From assembly GCF_010183535.1 (NCBI RefSeq), contig NC_071331.1:23126001-23190000 (forward strand): a DNA stretch of 64,000 nt, given 5' to 3'. A program made the translations under genes and the position numbers. The stretch is from Caenorhabditis remanei. Lineage: Eukaryota; Nematoda; Chromadorea; Rhabditida; Rhabditidae. The notes under the pieces were generated by a model. It searched no databases, was not told where the DNA came from, and was given only the letters and a program-made list of their open reading frames with translations. Below, in pieces: positions 33,777 through 51,299 of this stretch. Positions within the stretch are counted from its first letter, which is position 1, and every line of letters starts with the position of its first letter.

Positions 33777-34210
33777 GTTCATAGTTATTTTAATGAAATT
33801 ATGATGAAACTGTTTTTTATGGAATACGCTATCGGTAACAATCCAAACCGTAAATTTTGTGATTTCATTTTGAAACAGTAAATTTGTTGTACACTAGGAG
33901 TCAGAGATGAGCGGAAGAGTAGGCGGAAGAAATGCTTAAATTGTCGGAGTAGCTTTTCTTTGGGACGGTAGCAAAAAGTGCCCAATAGGTGAAGCAGAAA
34001 CTTGTCAATCGATTGGAAAAAACAGGAAAATATTAAAAACTAAACGAGCAACTCTTTCGCTCAGCTCTGACTCCTAGTTTACAACATATTTGAAACGAAT
34101 TAGCAATGATTTACTGTTTCAAAATGAAATTATAAAATCTACTGTTCGTTTTTCACCGATATCAGTTGTGAGTCCATTTCCATAATAAAAAACAGTTTCA
34201 TCAAAACTTA
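33777..34210. repeat. Inverted repeat that pairs two 21U promoter motifs head to tail
   Basis: Arms 33777-33905 and 34075-34210 are complementary (TTGAAACAGTAAAT / ATTTACTGTTTCAA; CTAGGAGTCAGAG / CTCTGACTCCTAG). The minus core at 33871 and plus core at 34114 are mirror images and face outward. Confidence 0.65.
33811..33831 (-). ncRNA. Candidate 21U-RNA
   Basis: Core at 33871-33878 (minus); single YRNT (CGAT), 5' U at 33831. The mirror core at 34114 has the mirrored CGAT (34157-34160). Confidence 0.35.
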
Positions 34211-34509
34211 TTTGAAATACGAATGAAAATCTCAAAAATTGGGTTATTAATTTTTTGCTTTTTTTAAATTGATATGTACCAGATTATCGACGTTTAGCTA
34301 AACAATGAAAATGGAACAGTAATTTTCAAAAAAAGGTAAAATAGAATAAGAAATAACAGTATGTAGCAGCTATATTCTCTCAAGCCTTAGATGTGGTACA
34401 ACATCTTTTTTTGTAATTTATTTTGCTTCGTTTTTAAATATTATAAAAACGAAGGAACCTCAACCATAAGATTTGAAGACTTTCATAAAATGATAACATT
34501 TAGAGGACC

Positions 34510-34530
34510 CCTATGATATCGATCTTGTTA
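34510..34530 (-). ncRNA. Candidate 21U-RNA
   Basis: Core at 34569-34576 (minus); single YRNT (TATT), 5' U at 34530. Confidence 0.3.
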
Positions 34531-34844
34531 ATATCAATCAGTTTTAGAATGTGAGTAAGACTTCCGTGTGAAACAGTCATTTTTTTGTTCTCTGTCTAGG
34601 AATAGGTAAGGAAATGGGAACGATTATACCCAACCGACTGTCTTTGAATGATCAATAAAAAACTAAATAAAAATGTTGAAACAGTAAATTCCATCATATT
34701 AAACCGATGTGTGGAACATTGTGAAAATCCTTTTTTCATATTTCTGATCACTGTAAAACAGTAATTCAAGTTATGCTATTCTTGTAAACCTGCCCAATGT
34801 CTCGTTAATCTACACAAGAAAAATTTCAATGAAAATTAGCGAAA

Positions 34845-34995
34845 TTTTGGACTCGATTGGAAGAAAAAAGGACACTAAATTATTAAAAACTAAACGAGTT
34901 ACAGTCATTAAGGCAGAATACAGGATTAAACTGACTGTAACTCGTTTAGTTTTTAATATTTTAGTGTCCTGTTTTTTCCAATCTTTTTTTCCAGC
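34845..34995. repeat. Short foldback repeat
   Basis: GATTGGAAGAAAAAAGGACAC...AAAACTAAACGAGTTACAGTC pairs with GACTGTAACTCGTTTAGTTTT...GTGTCCTGTTTTTTCCAATC. It shares AAAACTAAACGAG and GACGGTAGCAAAAAGTG (inverted) with 33898-34060. Confidence 0.65.
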
Positions 34996-35709
34996 CAATT
35001 TCTTCTATTGAACACTTTTTGCTACCGTCCGAAACTCCGCCAATTTAAGCATTTCTTCCGCCAACTCTTGCGTTTCAAAGGTGTAGTAAAAATGTATATG
35101 ATTTCAAAAGTTTCAGAAATATTTCTGAAACGGTAACATTTTTGGAAAAAGTTGATATAATTGTCAAGGAACAACGCTAACAAAAATTGATGTAACATTT
35201 TCTAAAATTTTCAGTGAATGTTTTTCTAGAATGTTACTGTTTCAAGAACTTTTTTTTAAATTTTCAAATTTCAATGATCAATGCTAGTGCTGTCTGTAGG
35301 TGTGTCCTGATGTCCTGATTTTCTTTTTATTTTGGAACATAACGGCTCGTTAAAAACTATAAATAGAGCTAAAAAACAGTAGTTTTCTTTAAAGTTTTGT
35401 TCACAATTTTCCGCAATTTTTTACTGTTTCGCTGGAAAACTATATTTTATTGTGAATTTTTCAAAATAATTGAAGTACACAATGTTTTTTTTTGTAAAAA
35501 CACAAATTACTGTTTCGCTGAAAAAAGGAACTAAAAAAAACTAGTTTAGAACCACAACATATGTAGCCCTTGAAAAAATGCGTAATTTTTATGAATTCTT
35601 ATTATTTTTAATTTCAAAAAGATACTGTTTCACTGGGATCATAAAAATCTGTGACGATGTTACATTCCTATTAAATTATCCTTATCTAGTTCGTCTGTCT
35701 ATCTGTCTG

Positions 35710-35821
35710 CATAGTTGTCAGGAATCCGTATTCCGAAATTCCGGAATTCCGGGTTTTTTCGTCATTCCGGTTCCGGATTCCGGGTTCCGGAAATCGAAAA
35801 TTGTCATTCCGTATAACTATG
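35710..35821. mobile_element. Short hAT-like MITE copy (CATAGTTGT...ATAACTATG)
   Basis: 112 bp with CGGAATTCCGG repeats. The flank to the right (GAGGACATGCG) is the complement of that left of 22011, so this junction was copied together with the neighbouring block. Confidence 0.7.
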
Positions 35822-35822
35822 G

Positions 35823-36190
35823 AGGACATGCGTCTAACAACCACGCTCTATCGAAACTTTAGAAAATTTCGTGCGAAATTGAGTGACTCAGAGAAAAAGA
35901 GAGGACATTTCGGTGGAGCGCAGTTGTAAGAACTGTACTGAGCTAATAATTTTTATGATTTCATCACGTCCCAGACCTGAGAGGTTAACAATTACTAAAC
36001 AGTGAATTTCTTCAACTTATAAAAAGAATAGAAGACATTTTTCAAAATAACAGAAAAAAATAGTACAAATAGCGATCATAGCATAATCGAGATGTTATTG
36101 AAAGTCCTAGTACAATTACGGCGAATTTATTGTAGAAAGTTACTGTAACAATCAAAAATTAGGTTGATGAAACAGTAAAATTTTTTGTAC
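35823..36190 (-). repeat. Inverted copy of the 21630-22010 piRNA block
   Basis: It contains the GCGCTCYACCGAAA MITE (35823-35945) and the stretch ending in the minus core at 36168, in the order complementary to 21630-22010. The adjoining 36210-36345 matches 22625-22750 in direct orientation. Confidence 0.75.
36109..36129 (-). ncRNA. Candidate 21U-RNA
   Basis: Core at 36168-36175 (minus); single YRNT (CAAT), 5' U at 36129. It is the paralogue of 21676-21696. Confidence 0.3.
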
Positions 36191-36598
36191 AAGCTTTTCT
36201 AGTAATATGTAGACAAGAAAAATTATGAATCGACGGAAAATGGAATATGAGAAGAGAGAATCAAAATTAAAAAAAGGTTTTTTTTCAAAAAATTACCGTT
36301 TCAAGCGTTTCAAATGTTTTCCAATAAGTGCTCACTGTTCAGAACGTGGAGACACACAGACAGACAGGTAATCAAAAATTACTGTTTCAAAACGAATACA
36401 TAATAATTCTCCCAAAATGCAAATAATTTATTCTCGGACAGCCCGGAAACACAGAAAGACATTAGAATTGGGAAAAAATGTCCTGTTTCAAACATTTTTC
36501 AAAAAAATAAATAATAATAATCACTTTAAACAATCTTTAACATTTTCTTTTACTGTTTCAACATTTTTAAAAATTGTTTCGGAATTTTGAAAAATCGA

Positions 36599-36619
36599 TT
36601 GACTTGTTTTGAAAGCACG
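36599..36619 (+). ncRNA. Candidate 21U-RNA
   Basis: Core at 36553-36560; single YRNT (CGAT, 36596-36599). Confidence 0.35.
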
Positions 36620-36717
36620 GATTTTCCATTATTCAATTTTTTTCAAAAAAACTAGATTTAATTACTTTTTTTTCTAAGCTCCGCCCATAATTCCGTAATA
36701 ATGTCTGTCTGTGTTTC

Positions 36718-36738
36718 CGAATGCCCGACTCTTCAAAA
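36718..36738 (-). ncRNA. Candidate 21U-RNA
   Basis: Core at 36779-36786 (minus); single YRNT (CACT), 5' U at 36738. Confidence 0.3.
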
Positions 36739-36849
36739 GTGAGTTTCAAAAATAGATGCATATTTATTTTTTTAATTTTGAAACAGTACTTTTTTTCTAC
36801 TGTTTCAAATTTTTCTAAACGTACTTTGTTTGGGAAAAAAAATTATTGA

Positions 36850-37600
36850 AAAGGAAAATAATTTTTTTTCAAAAAAAGGGGTCAAAAATAGTGAGTGAAG
36901 TGGTGGTGGTCCCTTTTTTCAGTTTAAAAAACCTTAAACTCTCAAAAATCGTCTGAAAATGTCAGAAATTGGCCTGAAAATATCAATTTAGACTTAAAAT
37001 CCTGAAAAAAAACCGATTCCTAACATAAAAAATGCTCAAAATCTCAAAAAAATGACTCAAAACTGAGAAAAAACCAATAAAATGGGTCAAAATCAAGAAA
37101 AATTGGTCTAAAATCTCTAAAAATGAGTCCAAACAGCTCTAAATTGATCGAAAATCCCAAAAAACCGGTTCCTAACATAAAAAATGCTCAAAAACCCAAA
37201 AATATGGCTCAAAAACCAAAAAAACCCAAAAAATAGTAAAGAAAACAAGAAAAAGGTGAAAACTAAAAAACAACGGAAAAATACGTCAAATTTGCATGAA
37301 AAATAACTGGCGCGACCAAAATTTCTCTATTTTTGGTGCTCCGCCGAGCACCAAAAAGAGCACACCGCGCGTTCCAAGTGAGCAATAAAAATCTCTTGTC
37401 GGGCTCTTTTTATTACTCGTTCTGCCACACTAAAACTCAAAAAAACCATGGGAGGGGAAAACCGCGCCTAAAAATGAACAATCTAAGCTCTAAAAATGGG
37501 GAAAAAATCAATAAAATTACTCTAAAATTGGGAGAAAAAAGGCATCGGGTCATGAGAAAATTGGGGGTAATTAAGAGACAATTATGATCAACTTGAGAAG
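36850..37600. other. Low-complexity transition region
   Basis: A-rich, self-similar AAATGGCTCAAAA and AAAAACCAAAAAA text lies between the motif field and the pdhb-1 3' end. On the minus strand AATAAA (near 37405) may be a distal poly(A) signal for pdhb-1. No gene is seen. Confidence 0.4.
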
Positions 37601-37615
37601 GAAAACGAGACAAAA

Positions 37616-44882
<7,267 letters not shown>

Positions 44883-45259
44883 TTCGACACGGGATTACCT
44901 GAAAAGGGGGTTTTTAGCATGAAAAATGGGGTTTTGAAGGTTTAAAATGTGATTTTTCGTGATTTTTGGGGCGGAATTAGTGATTTTCGATGAAAAATCA
45001 ATCAAAAACCGCCAAAAACAAATAAGAAATGTCGCGGGCGCTGCGAAAATTCGCACTCGAAAAACGGTGCATTCTGACGTGACGGTGTTTGCGTCCAATG
45101 CGTCATTCGGAAAAGGGGCGGGGCTTGTCGATCGTAGTGCGCGGAGCACAAACACGGCGTGTTGAGCCGGCGTTTCTATGGCAACGGAGAAGGGGAATGA
45201 AGCAGGAAAATGGGAAAACGGGCAGAAAATTTTATTTCGCCGAGGAAAAATTGTGAAAA
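44883..45259. promoter_or_regulatory. Shared divergent promoter of pdhb-1 and dyf-3
   Basis: Only 377 bp separate the two start codons. The segment holds the X-box for dyf-3 and a TTTTCAG trans-splice-type acceptor for pdhb-1. It is free of MITEs and of 21U cores. Confidence 0.75.
45172..45185 (+). promoter_or_regulatory. X-box (DAF-19/RFX site) of dyf-3
   Basis: GTTTCTATGGCAAC fits the 14-bp RFX half-site pair GTNRCC/N - AT - RGYAAC as used in worm ciliary genes. It ends 74 bp before the dyf-3 ATG, in the usual 60-200 bp range. Confidence 0.88.
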
Positions 45260-48200
45260 ATGTCGTTTCGCGAGCTGAGAAGTGAGTTTTTAGCGGATTT
45301 TTTGCAAAAAAGTGAATTATTAATGTTTTTGATCATTTTCAACGTATTTTTCAAGAGTTTTCATCATAAAAGTGATGATTTTTTGTTGTCCTTACTCTGG
45401 TAAACAAAAAAAAATCGATTTTTCTCGAGAAAACGCGAAAAATTGACTGGTGGCCGAAGTTTCTGATTTGGTGGCCTAGAAAATCAAAGTATACAAATTT
45501 AAAGTTATTTTCATGGTGAATATAAGTGAAAACTTCATTAAAATTACTTAAAAATAGCCAAAAACGGAAACAAAAAAACAAAAAACTACAATTTTTCACT
45601 TTTTTTTTTTTTGATTTTCTGAGCTAAAAACGAAAATTTCGCGAAATTTCAAGTAAAAACCTTCAAAAAGTCATCAAAAACATCCAAAAACAAAGAAAAA
45701 TGACAAAAAACCGCCGTGGCCTAACTTTTCACTTGGTGACCTAGAAATCCAAAACTAGTCCCCGGCCTCAAAAATGTCTAAAATTATCGATTTTAAGCTC
45801 AAAAACTATCAAAAAACCAATTTATAAGTGGTGGCCTAACTTTCCACCTGGTGGCCTAGAAACCCAAATTTGCAAAAACTAGTCCCCGCCTTCAAATTTT
45901 TTTTCAGATTTCTGCGAAATGACTCGAACACTGCGTTATCCGCGCCTAATGTCAATCGAAAATTTTCGAAATCCGAATTTCCAACTGGTGGCCGAACTTT
46001 TGGAGTGGATCGTCAAGAAGTGGGTACTGTAGGGGGTACTGTAGGGTTACTGTAGTTTTTCAGATTCGAGCCCGACGCAAGTCTTGACGCTCAAATGATT
46101 CAAACCGAGGCGGATCGCGTCAATTTTATCAAAAATGCGGTTCTTTTGATGCTTCAGAATTCGAGAATCAAGATGAATCCCAAGAAATTGTATCAGGTGA
46201 GAGGGACTAGGTTTTCCTCATCTGGTGGCCTAGAAATCTGAAATGTGAAAAAAAATTGGCGAAAAACTACTTTTTAGAGGCCAAAAACTATTAAAAACGT
46301 TGAATAACGCTGAAAAATGACGTGGCCGAGTTTTTCACCTGGTGGCCTAGAAACCCAAAACTAGTCCCCCGATTTCAAAAATGCGTAAAAACGGCTTTTT
46401 ACGATGTTTTTACTGAAAATCGTCCCCCTGAAACAGTAAAAACCACAAAAAAACCATCGTGGCCTAACTTTTTCACTTGATGGCCTAGAAATCCAAAACT
46501 AGTCCCCCGACATTAAAATGCGTAAAAACGGGTTTTTACGATGTTTTTACTAAAAATCGTACCCTGAAATAGTAAAAACCGCGGAAATGAGAGGTGGCCT
46601 AATTTTTTCACTTGGTGGCCTAACTTTTTCACTTGATGGCCTAGAAATCCAAAACTAGTCCCCCGACATTAAAATGCGTAAAAACGGGTTTTTACGATGT
46701 TTTTACTAAAAATCGTACCCTGAAATAGTAAAAACCGCGGAAATGAGAGGTGGCCTAATTTTTTCACTTGGTGGCCTAACTTTTTCACATGGTGGCCTAG
46801 AAATCCAAAACTAGTCCCCCAACGTTAAATAACGAAAAAACGGGTTTTTCAGCTGTTTTTACTGAAAATCGTACCCTCGGAACAGTAAATACCACGGAAA
46901 TGAGTGGTGGCCTAACTTTTCACTTGGTGACCTAGAAATCCAAAACTAGTCCCCCGGCACAAAAAACCGCAGAAAACACAATTTTTGAGCCAAAATCTAC
47001 GAAAAAGTTCAAAAAACCAGAAAAAACCATCGTGGCCTAACTTTTTCATTTGGTGGCCTAGAAAACCAAAACTAGTCCCCCGACCTCAAAATGCGTAAAA
47101 ACGGGTTTTAAGATGTTTTTACTGAAAATCGTACCCTGAAATAGTAAAAAACGGAAAATAATCATCGTGGCCGAGTTTTTCACTTGGTGGCCTAGATACC
47201 CAAAACTAGTCCCCCGACCTCAAAAATGCTTAAAATCAACGATTTTTGGCTCAAAAACTACGAGAAACTACGGAAAACGTAGAAAAACCACGGAAATGAG
47301 TGGTGGCCTAACTTTTCACTTGATGGCCTAGAAACCCAAAAAAATTATTGCAGGCCGACGGTCACGCTGTCCAAGAGCTCCTTCCAGCACTCAAAATACT
47401 GTACATGGCAAAATCGGAGGACCCAAATATGGATAGTGGTCCGAAATGGACACAAGTCAAACAGAAATTGTCGACCAAGGTAATGGGGGGGACATTTTTG
47501 TTACTGTTTCAAAAAAATTTCAAAAAAAAAAATCCAAAATGTTTGTTTCAAAAAAATCTGAAATTTTCTGAAATTTGTTAAAATTGGACATCCGGATTGA
47601 CAGATTGGCAGATCGACATTTTTCGTTACTGTTTCAGAAATATTTAGAATAAAATTCGAAAAAAATTTGAAACAGTAAAACAATTTCAAAAAAATTTCCA
47701 ACATTTTTTTTCCAGTTTTTTTTTCAAATTTATCTGAAATTTTCTGAAATTTGTTAAAATTGGACATCCGGATGGACAGATTGACAAATGGAACAGATGA
47801 GTACCTAGCACTGCTCAAAAGTTTTTCATTATGTTTTCAAAAAATTGTTGAAACAGTAAAAAAAAATATCAGAAATTTTTTTTTTTTTTAATTTCAGATT
47901 TATTTTTCCAGATGCAAGAAGTACGCATAACCCGTCAACTCTCCTCGCAACTACCTGAAACTGGTGCTCTGCTCAGTGAGCTCATCTCGAAACCCGAGTT
48001 TATTTCGAATCAACACGAGAGAGCCGCGTCGAGGGCGATTCCTCTTGGAGACGCAGAGCGGACACTACAAACTACAGTTCAAGGAATTGGAGCGGAGGCC
48101 GAACAGTTGTCGGTGAGGGGGTTTCTAGGCCACCAGAACGCGGTTTTTAGCATTTTTAGGTCGGGGGACTAGTTTTGGGTTCCTAGGCCACCAAGTGGGA

Positions 48201-51200
48201 AAATTAGGCCATGATGGTTTTTGTGGTTTTTCGACGTTTTCCGTAGTTTCCCGTAGTTTTTAAGCCAAAAATCGTAAATTTTCAGCATTTTAAGGTCGTG
48301 GGACTAATTCTGGATTTCTAGGCCATCAAGTGGAAAAGTTAGGCCACAATGGTTTTTTGTGGTTTTTTCGAAGTTTTCAGTAGATTTTGGGTTGAAATTT
48401 GTGTTTTTCGTCGTTTTTTAGTTGGGGGACTAATTTTGGGATTCTAGGCCACCAAGTCAAAAAGTTAGGCCACCACCATTTTTGGGGGTTTTTAGCACGT
48501 TTTTAATAGGTTTTTATAGTTTTTAACTTAAAAAAAGTAGTTTTCGGCTGTTTTTTGTCGGGGGACTAGTTTTGGGTTTCTAGGCCACCAAGTGAAAAAG
48601 TTAGGCCATCATTCATTTCAGTGGATTTTACTAGTTCAGGATAGATTTTTTGTCATTTTAATTTATTTTGAGCGTGAAACTGCCAAAAATCTGTGAAAAA
48701 TTGAGTTTTTCGAGTCGGGGACTAATTCTGGATTTCTAGGCCATGAAGTGGAAAAGTTAGGCCACAATGGTTTTTTGTGGTTTTTCGATGTTTTCCGTAG
48801 TTTCCCGTAGTTTTTAAGCCAAAAATCGTAGATTTTAAGCATTTTTGAGTTCGGGGACTAGTTTTGGGTTTCTAGGCCATCAGGGTGAAAAGTTAGGCCA
48901 CGACAATTTTTCAACGTTTTTCATAGTTTTTAGCGTTTAAAAAGGTGGTTTTCGCCGTTTTTTAAGTCTGGGGACTAGTTTTGGGTTTCTAGGCCACCGG
49001 GAAAAAAATTTAATTCACAAAAAAATTGATAATACGATAAAAATTTTTTACTGTTTCACAAAATTATTTTTTGAAACAGTCAAAAAAAAGTTCAATAATG
49101 AAAGCGATGTTGATGCCATTAGTACAAGCCCGGCCTATTTTTGACAGACCACCTGTGATCTACATCCCCTCAGACATCACAAATCACTTATAGACCAGTG
49201 ATCCTGGATCAAATTCTTACCTACAGTACCCCTACAGTACTCCCTGTGCTACAGTAACCCATCCTATTCCAGAACAAGCTTAACAACGTGGCAAGTGATG
49301 AGGCGGAGCTTGACGAGAAAATCGAGCGAAAAAAGAGGGAATACGAGCAATTGCAGAAGAGATTTGCTAAATTGCAGGTGGGGTTTTTTGAAACACGCGA
49401 CGCGCGACCGCGACGCACTACTCAAAAATTAATTTGACAATAATTTTTGAACTCTCCAGACTGAGAGCTTCAAAATGAGCCCCATATTGCTTATGTTTGC
49501 TCATTTTCGATTTTTCGACCACGCGTCGCGGTCGTGCGTCGCGTGTTTCCACTCAAAATTCGAATTTGACCAAAACTAGTCAATATGGGGCTCATTTTGA
49601 AGCTTCTGAGCTCACGAACGTCAATTTAGACTTTATATCGCCTCAATTTGAATTTTGACCTCGGCACGCGACGCACGACCGCGACGCGCTACTCAAAAAA
49701 AAACTTTTTTCATTTTTTTCAGTCCTTCCGTCCTCAATACATGGATGAATACGAGAGATATGAAGAACGACTTCAGAAACTTTATGAGGTTTGTCTGTGT
49801 GTCTGAACTCCAAATGTCCAAAAAAAAAAAATTTTTTTTTTTGCAAATTTTTTTTTGCAGGTCTACGTCCTAAACTTCCGCAACCTGTCGTATCTCCGAA
49901 AAGTTCATGATGATTTGGCAAAATCCGAGCGTCAGCGACAAGAAGAACTCGAAAAGGCGATGAGATTGGCGGTCGAGAAGATGCGGTTGGAGCAGGAGAA
50001 GAAGGATGCGATTGGGCTCACCGAGGATGATACGGATGCGCCGCTAGTGGATAGGCGGCAGTGTAAGACGAATTGAAACTAAAAATTTGAATTCAGCGCG
50101 TTGAGAGCTTTAAAATGAGCCCCATATCGACTAGTTTTGGTTGAATTTGATTTTTCACCAATGTCGGCGCACGCGTCGCGGTCGTGCGTCGCGTGCGAGG
50201 CTTAAAATTCAATATGGACGGATTTCGGTCGTTATGGGGCTCATTTTGAAGCTTCTGGGCTCAAAAACGTCATATTGAACCCCATTTGCCCCAATTTTGA
50301 ATTTTGACCTGGACACGCGACGCGCGACCGCGACGCACTACCCCAAAAATCAATTATGGCCGAAACTAGTCGATATGGGGCTCATTTTGAAGCTCTTGAG
50401 CTCTCAAGCGTCAATTTGAGATCCATATTGCCTCAACTGTAGATTATGACCTCGACACGCGACGCATGACCGCGACGCATCACCTAAAAAATCTATTTCG
50501 ACCAAACCTAGTCGATATGGGGCTCATTTTGAAGCTCTTGAGCTCACAAGCGTCAATTTGAAATCCATATTGCCTCGACTGTAGATTGTGACCTCGACAC
50601 GCGACGCGCGACCGCGACGCACTACCCCAAAAATCAATTATGGCCGAAACTAGTCGATATGGGGCTCATTTTGAAGCTCTTGAGCTCTCAAGCGTCAATT
50701 TGAGATCCATATTGCCTCAACTGTAGATTATGACCTCGACACGCGACGCATGACCGCGACGCATCACCTAAAAAATCTATTTCGACCAAACCTAGTCGAT
50801 ATGGGGCTCATTTTGAAGCTCTTGAGCTCACAAGCGTCAATTTGAAATCCATATTGCCTCGACTGTAGATTGTGACCTCGACACGCGACGCATGACCGCG
50901 ACGCATCACCTGAAAAATCTATTTTGGCCAAACCTAGTCGATATGGGGGCTCATTTTGAAGCTCTCAACCCGCTGAATTCAAATTTTTAACTTATTTTAA
51001 ATTCCAGCCGTCCGCAAGGTGTACGGTAACATGATGGGCGGTGCAGACTCATCGGAGTCTGAAGACGACGGTGACGACGATATAATCCGAATGGAAGAAG
51101 TGAATAATATTAAAAAAGAGATGGAAGATGACGATGAGGGCGTGGATAACGACTATATGGTGGGGGTGAGTGATACAGTAACCCATGGGGTACGGTAGAT

Positions 51201-51273
51201 CAATTTTTTGCAGATTACTGTAACACACGCCGACGATACAAAGGACGATTTGAGCAGTGGAGATGATTTTTGA
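45260..51273 (+). CDS. dyf-3: DYF-3, CLUAP1/IFT38 intraflagellar transport complex B protein
   Basis: Ten exons: 45260-45281, 45908-46019, 46064-46196, 47354-47479, 47912-48112, 49273-49377, 49723-49788, 49861-50062, 51008-51165 and 51214-51273. They give 1,185 nt, or 394 aa. The N-terminal half ([28 protein letters not shown] [36 protein letters not shown]) is the conserved CLUAP1 calponin-homology-like region. Residues about 165-330 are coiled coil ([39 protein letters not shown]). The tail is strongly acidic ([24 protein letters not shown]). The protein acts in ciliary assembly of sensory neurons. An X-box precedes it. AATAAATAAAT follows the stop within about 30 bp. Introns 3, 5 and 8 carry three different repeat arrays. 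Small differences from the reference protein length may reflect my choice of splice sites. Confidence 0.95.
45700..47345 (+). repeat. GTGGCCTAACTTTTTCACTTGGTGGCCTAG repeat array in dyf-3 introns 1 and 3
   Basis: About ten degenerate units end in AAATCCAAAACTAGTCCCCC. Units also occur singly in pdhb-1 intron 4 (40858-40905) and in the intron of the downstream homeodomain gene (53356-53402). Confidence 0.8.
46465..46776 (+). repeat. 156-bp near-identical tandem duplication inside the array
   Basis: The unit starting CTTGATGGCCTAGAAATCC at 46476 recurs at 46632, including the CCGCGGAAATGAGAGGTGGC stretch. Confidence 0.75.
47504..47856. promoter_or_regulatory. Four 21U-RNA promoter cores inside dyf-3 intron 4
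   Basis: Plus cores lie at 47504 and 47629; minus cores at 47668 and 47849. The region also has a direct repeat containing GTTAAAATTGGACATCCGGA, near 47577 and 47752. Two more cores, plus 49051 and minus 49072, lie in intron 5. Confidence 0.6.
48120..49000 (-). repeat. Same CTAGGCCACCAAGTG array in opposite orientation, dyf-3 intron 5
   Basis: Six or seven units read GGGGGACTAGTTTTGGGTTT then CTAGGCCACCAAGTG, the reverse complement of the intron 1 and 3 arrays. Confidence 0.8.
49390..49700. repeat. CACGCGACGCGCGACCGCG repeat in dyf-3 intron 6
   Basis: Inverted and direct copies of CACGCGACGCNCGACCGCGA and of ATATGGGGCTCATTTTGAAG link it to the larger array in intron 8. Confidence 0.75.
50095..50980. 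repeat. Tandem array in dyf-3 intron 8, 141-bp unit with 282-bp higher-order period
   Basis: Units contain GATATGGGGCTCATTTTGAA, ATTGCCTC(A/G)ACTGTAGATT and CACGCGACGCATGACCGCGA. Two unit types (CCCCAAAAATCAATTATGG and ACCTAAAAAATCTATTTCG) alternate, so 50340-50620 is repeated almost exactly at 50622-50904. Confidence 0.85.
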
Positions 51274-51287
51274 TGGATTTTTTGATA

Positions 51288-51297
51288 AATAAATAAA
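51288..51297 (+). terminator. Poly(A) signal of dyf-3
   Basis: Overlapping AATAAATAAAT hexamers lie about 15 bp after the stop codon. Confidence 0.7.
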
Positions 51298-51299
51298 TA

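Larger units (their letters stand above)
31404..36807 (+). promoter_or_regulatory. Dense 21U-RNA promoter motif cluster, mainly plus strand
   Basis: Plus cores lie at 31404, 31576, 31771, 31951, 32043, 32556, 32758, 32872, 33495, 34114, 35237, 35625, 36382, 36483, 36553 and 36800; minus cores at 33871, 34569, 34677, 36168 and 36779. This is the densest run in the window: eight plus cores within 1.5 kb (31404-32879). It ends 0.8 kb before the 3' end of pdhb-1. Confidence 0.85.

Noticed and set aside
47500..47820. 105-aa minus-strand frame in dyf-3 intron 4
   Set aside because: Phe/Lys-rich translation of a T-rich tandem repeat.
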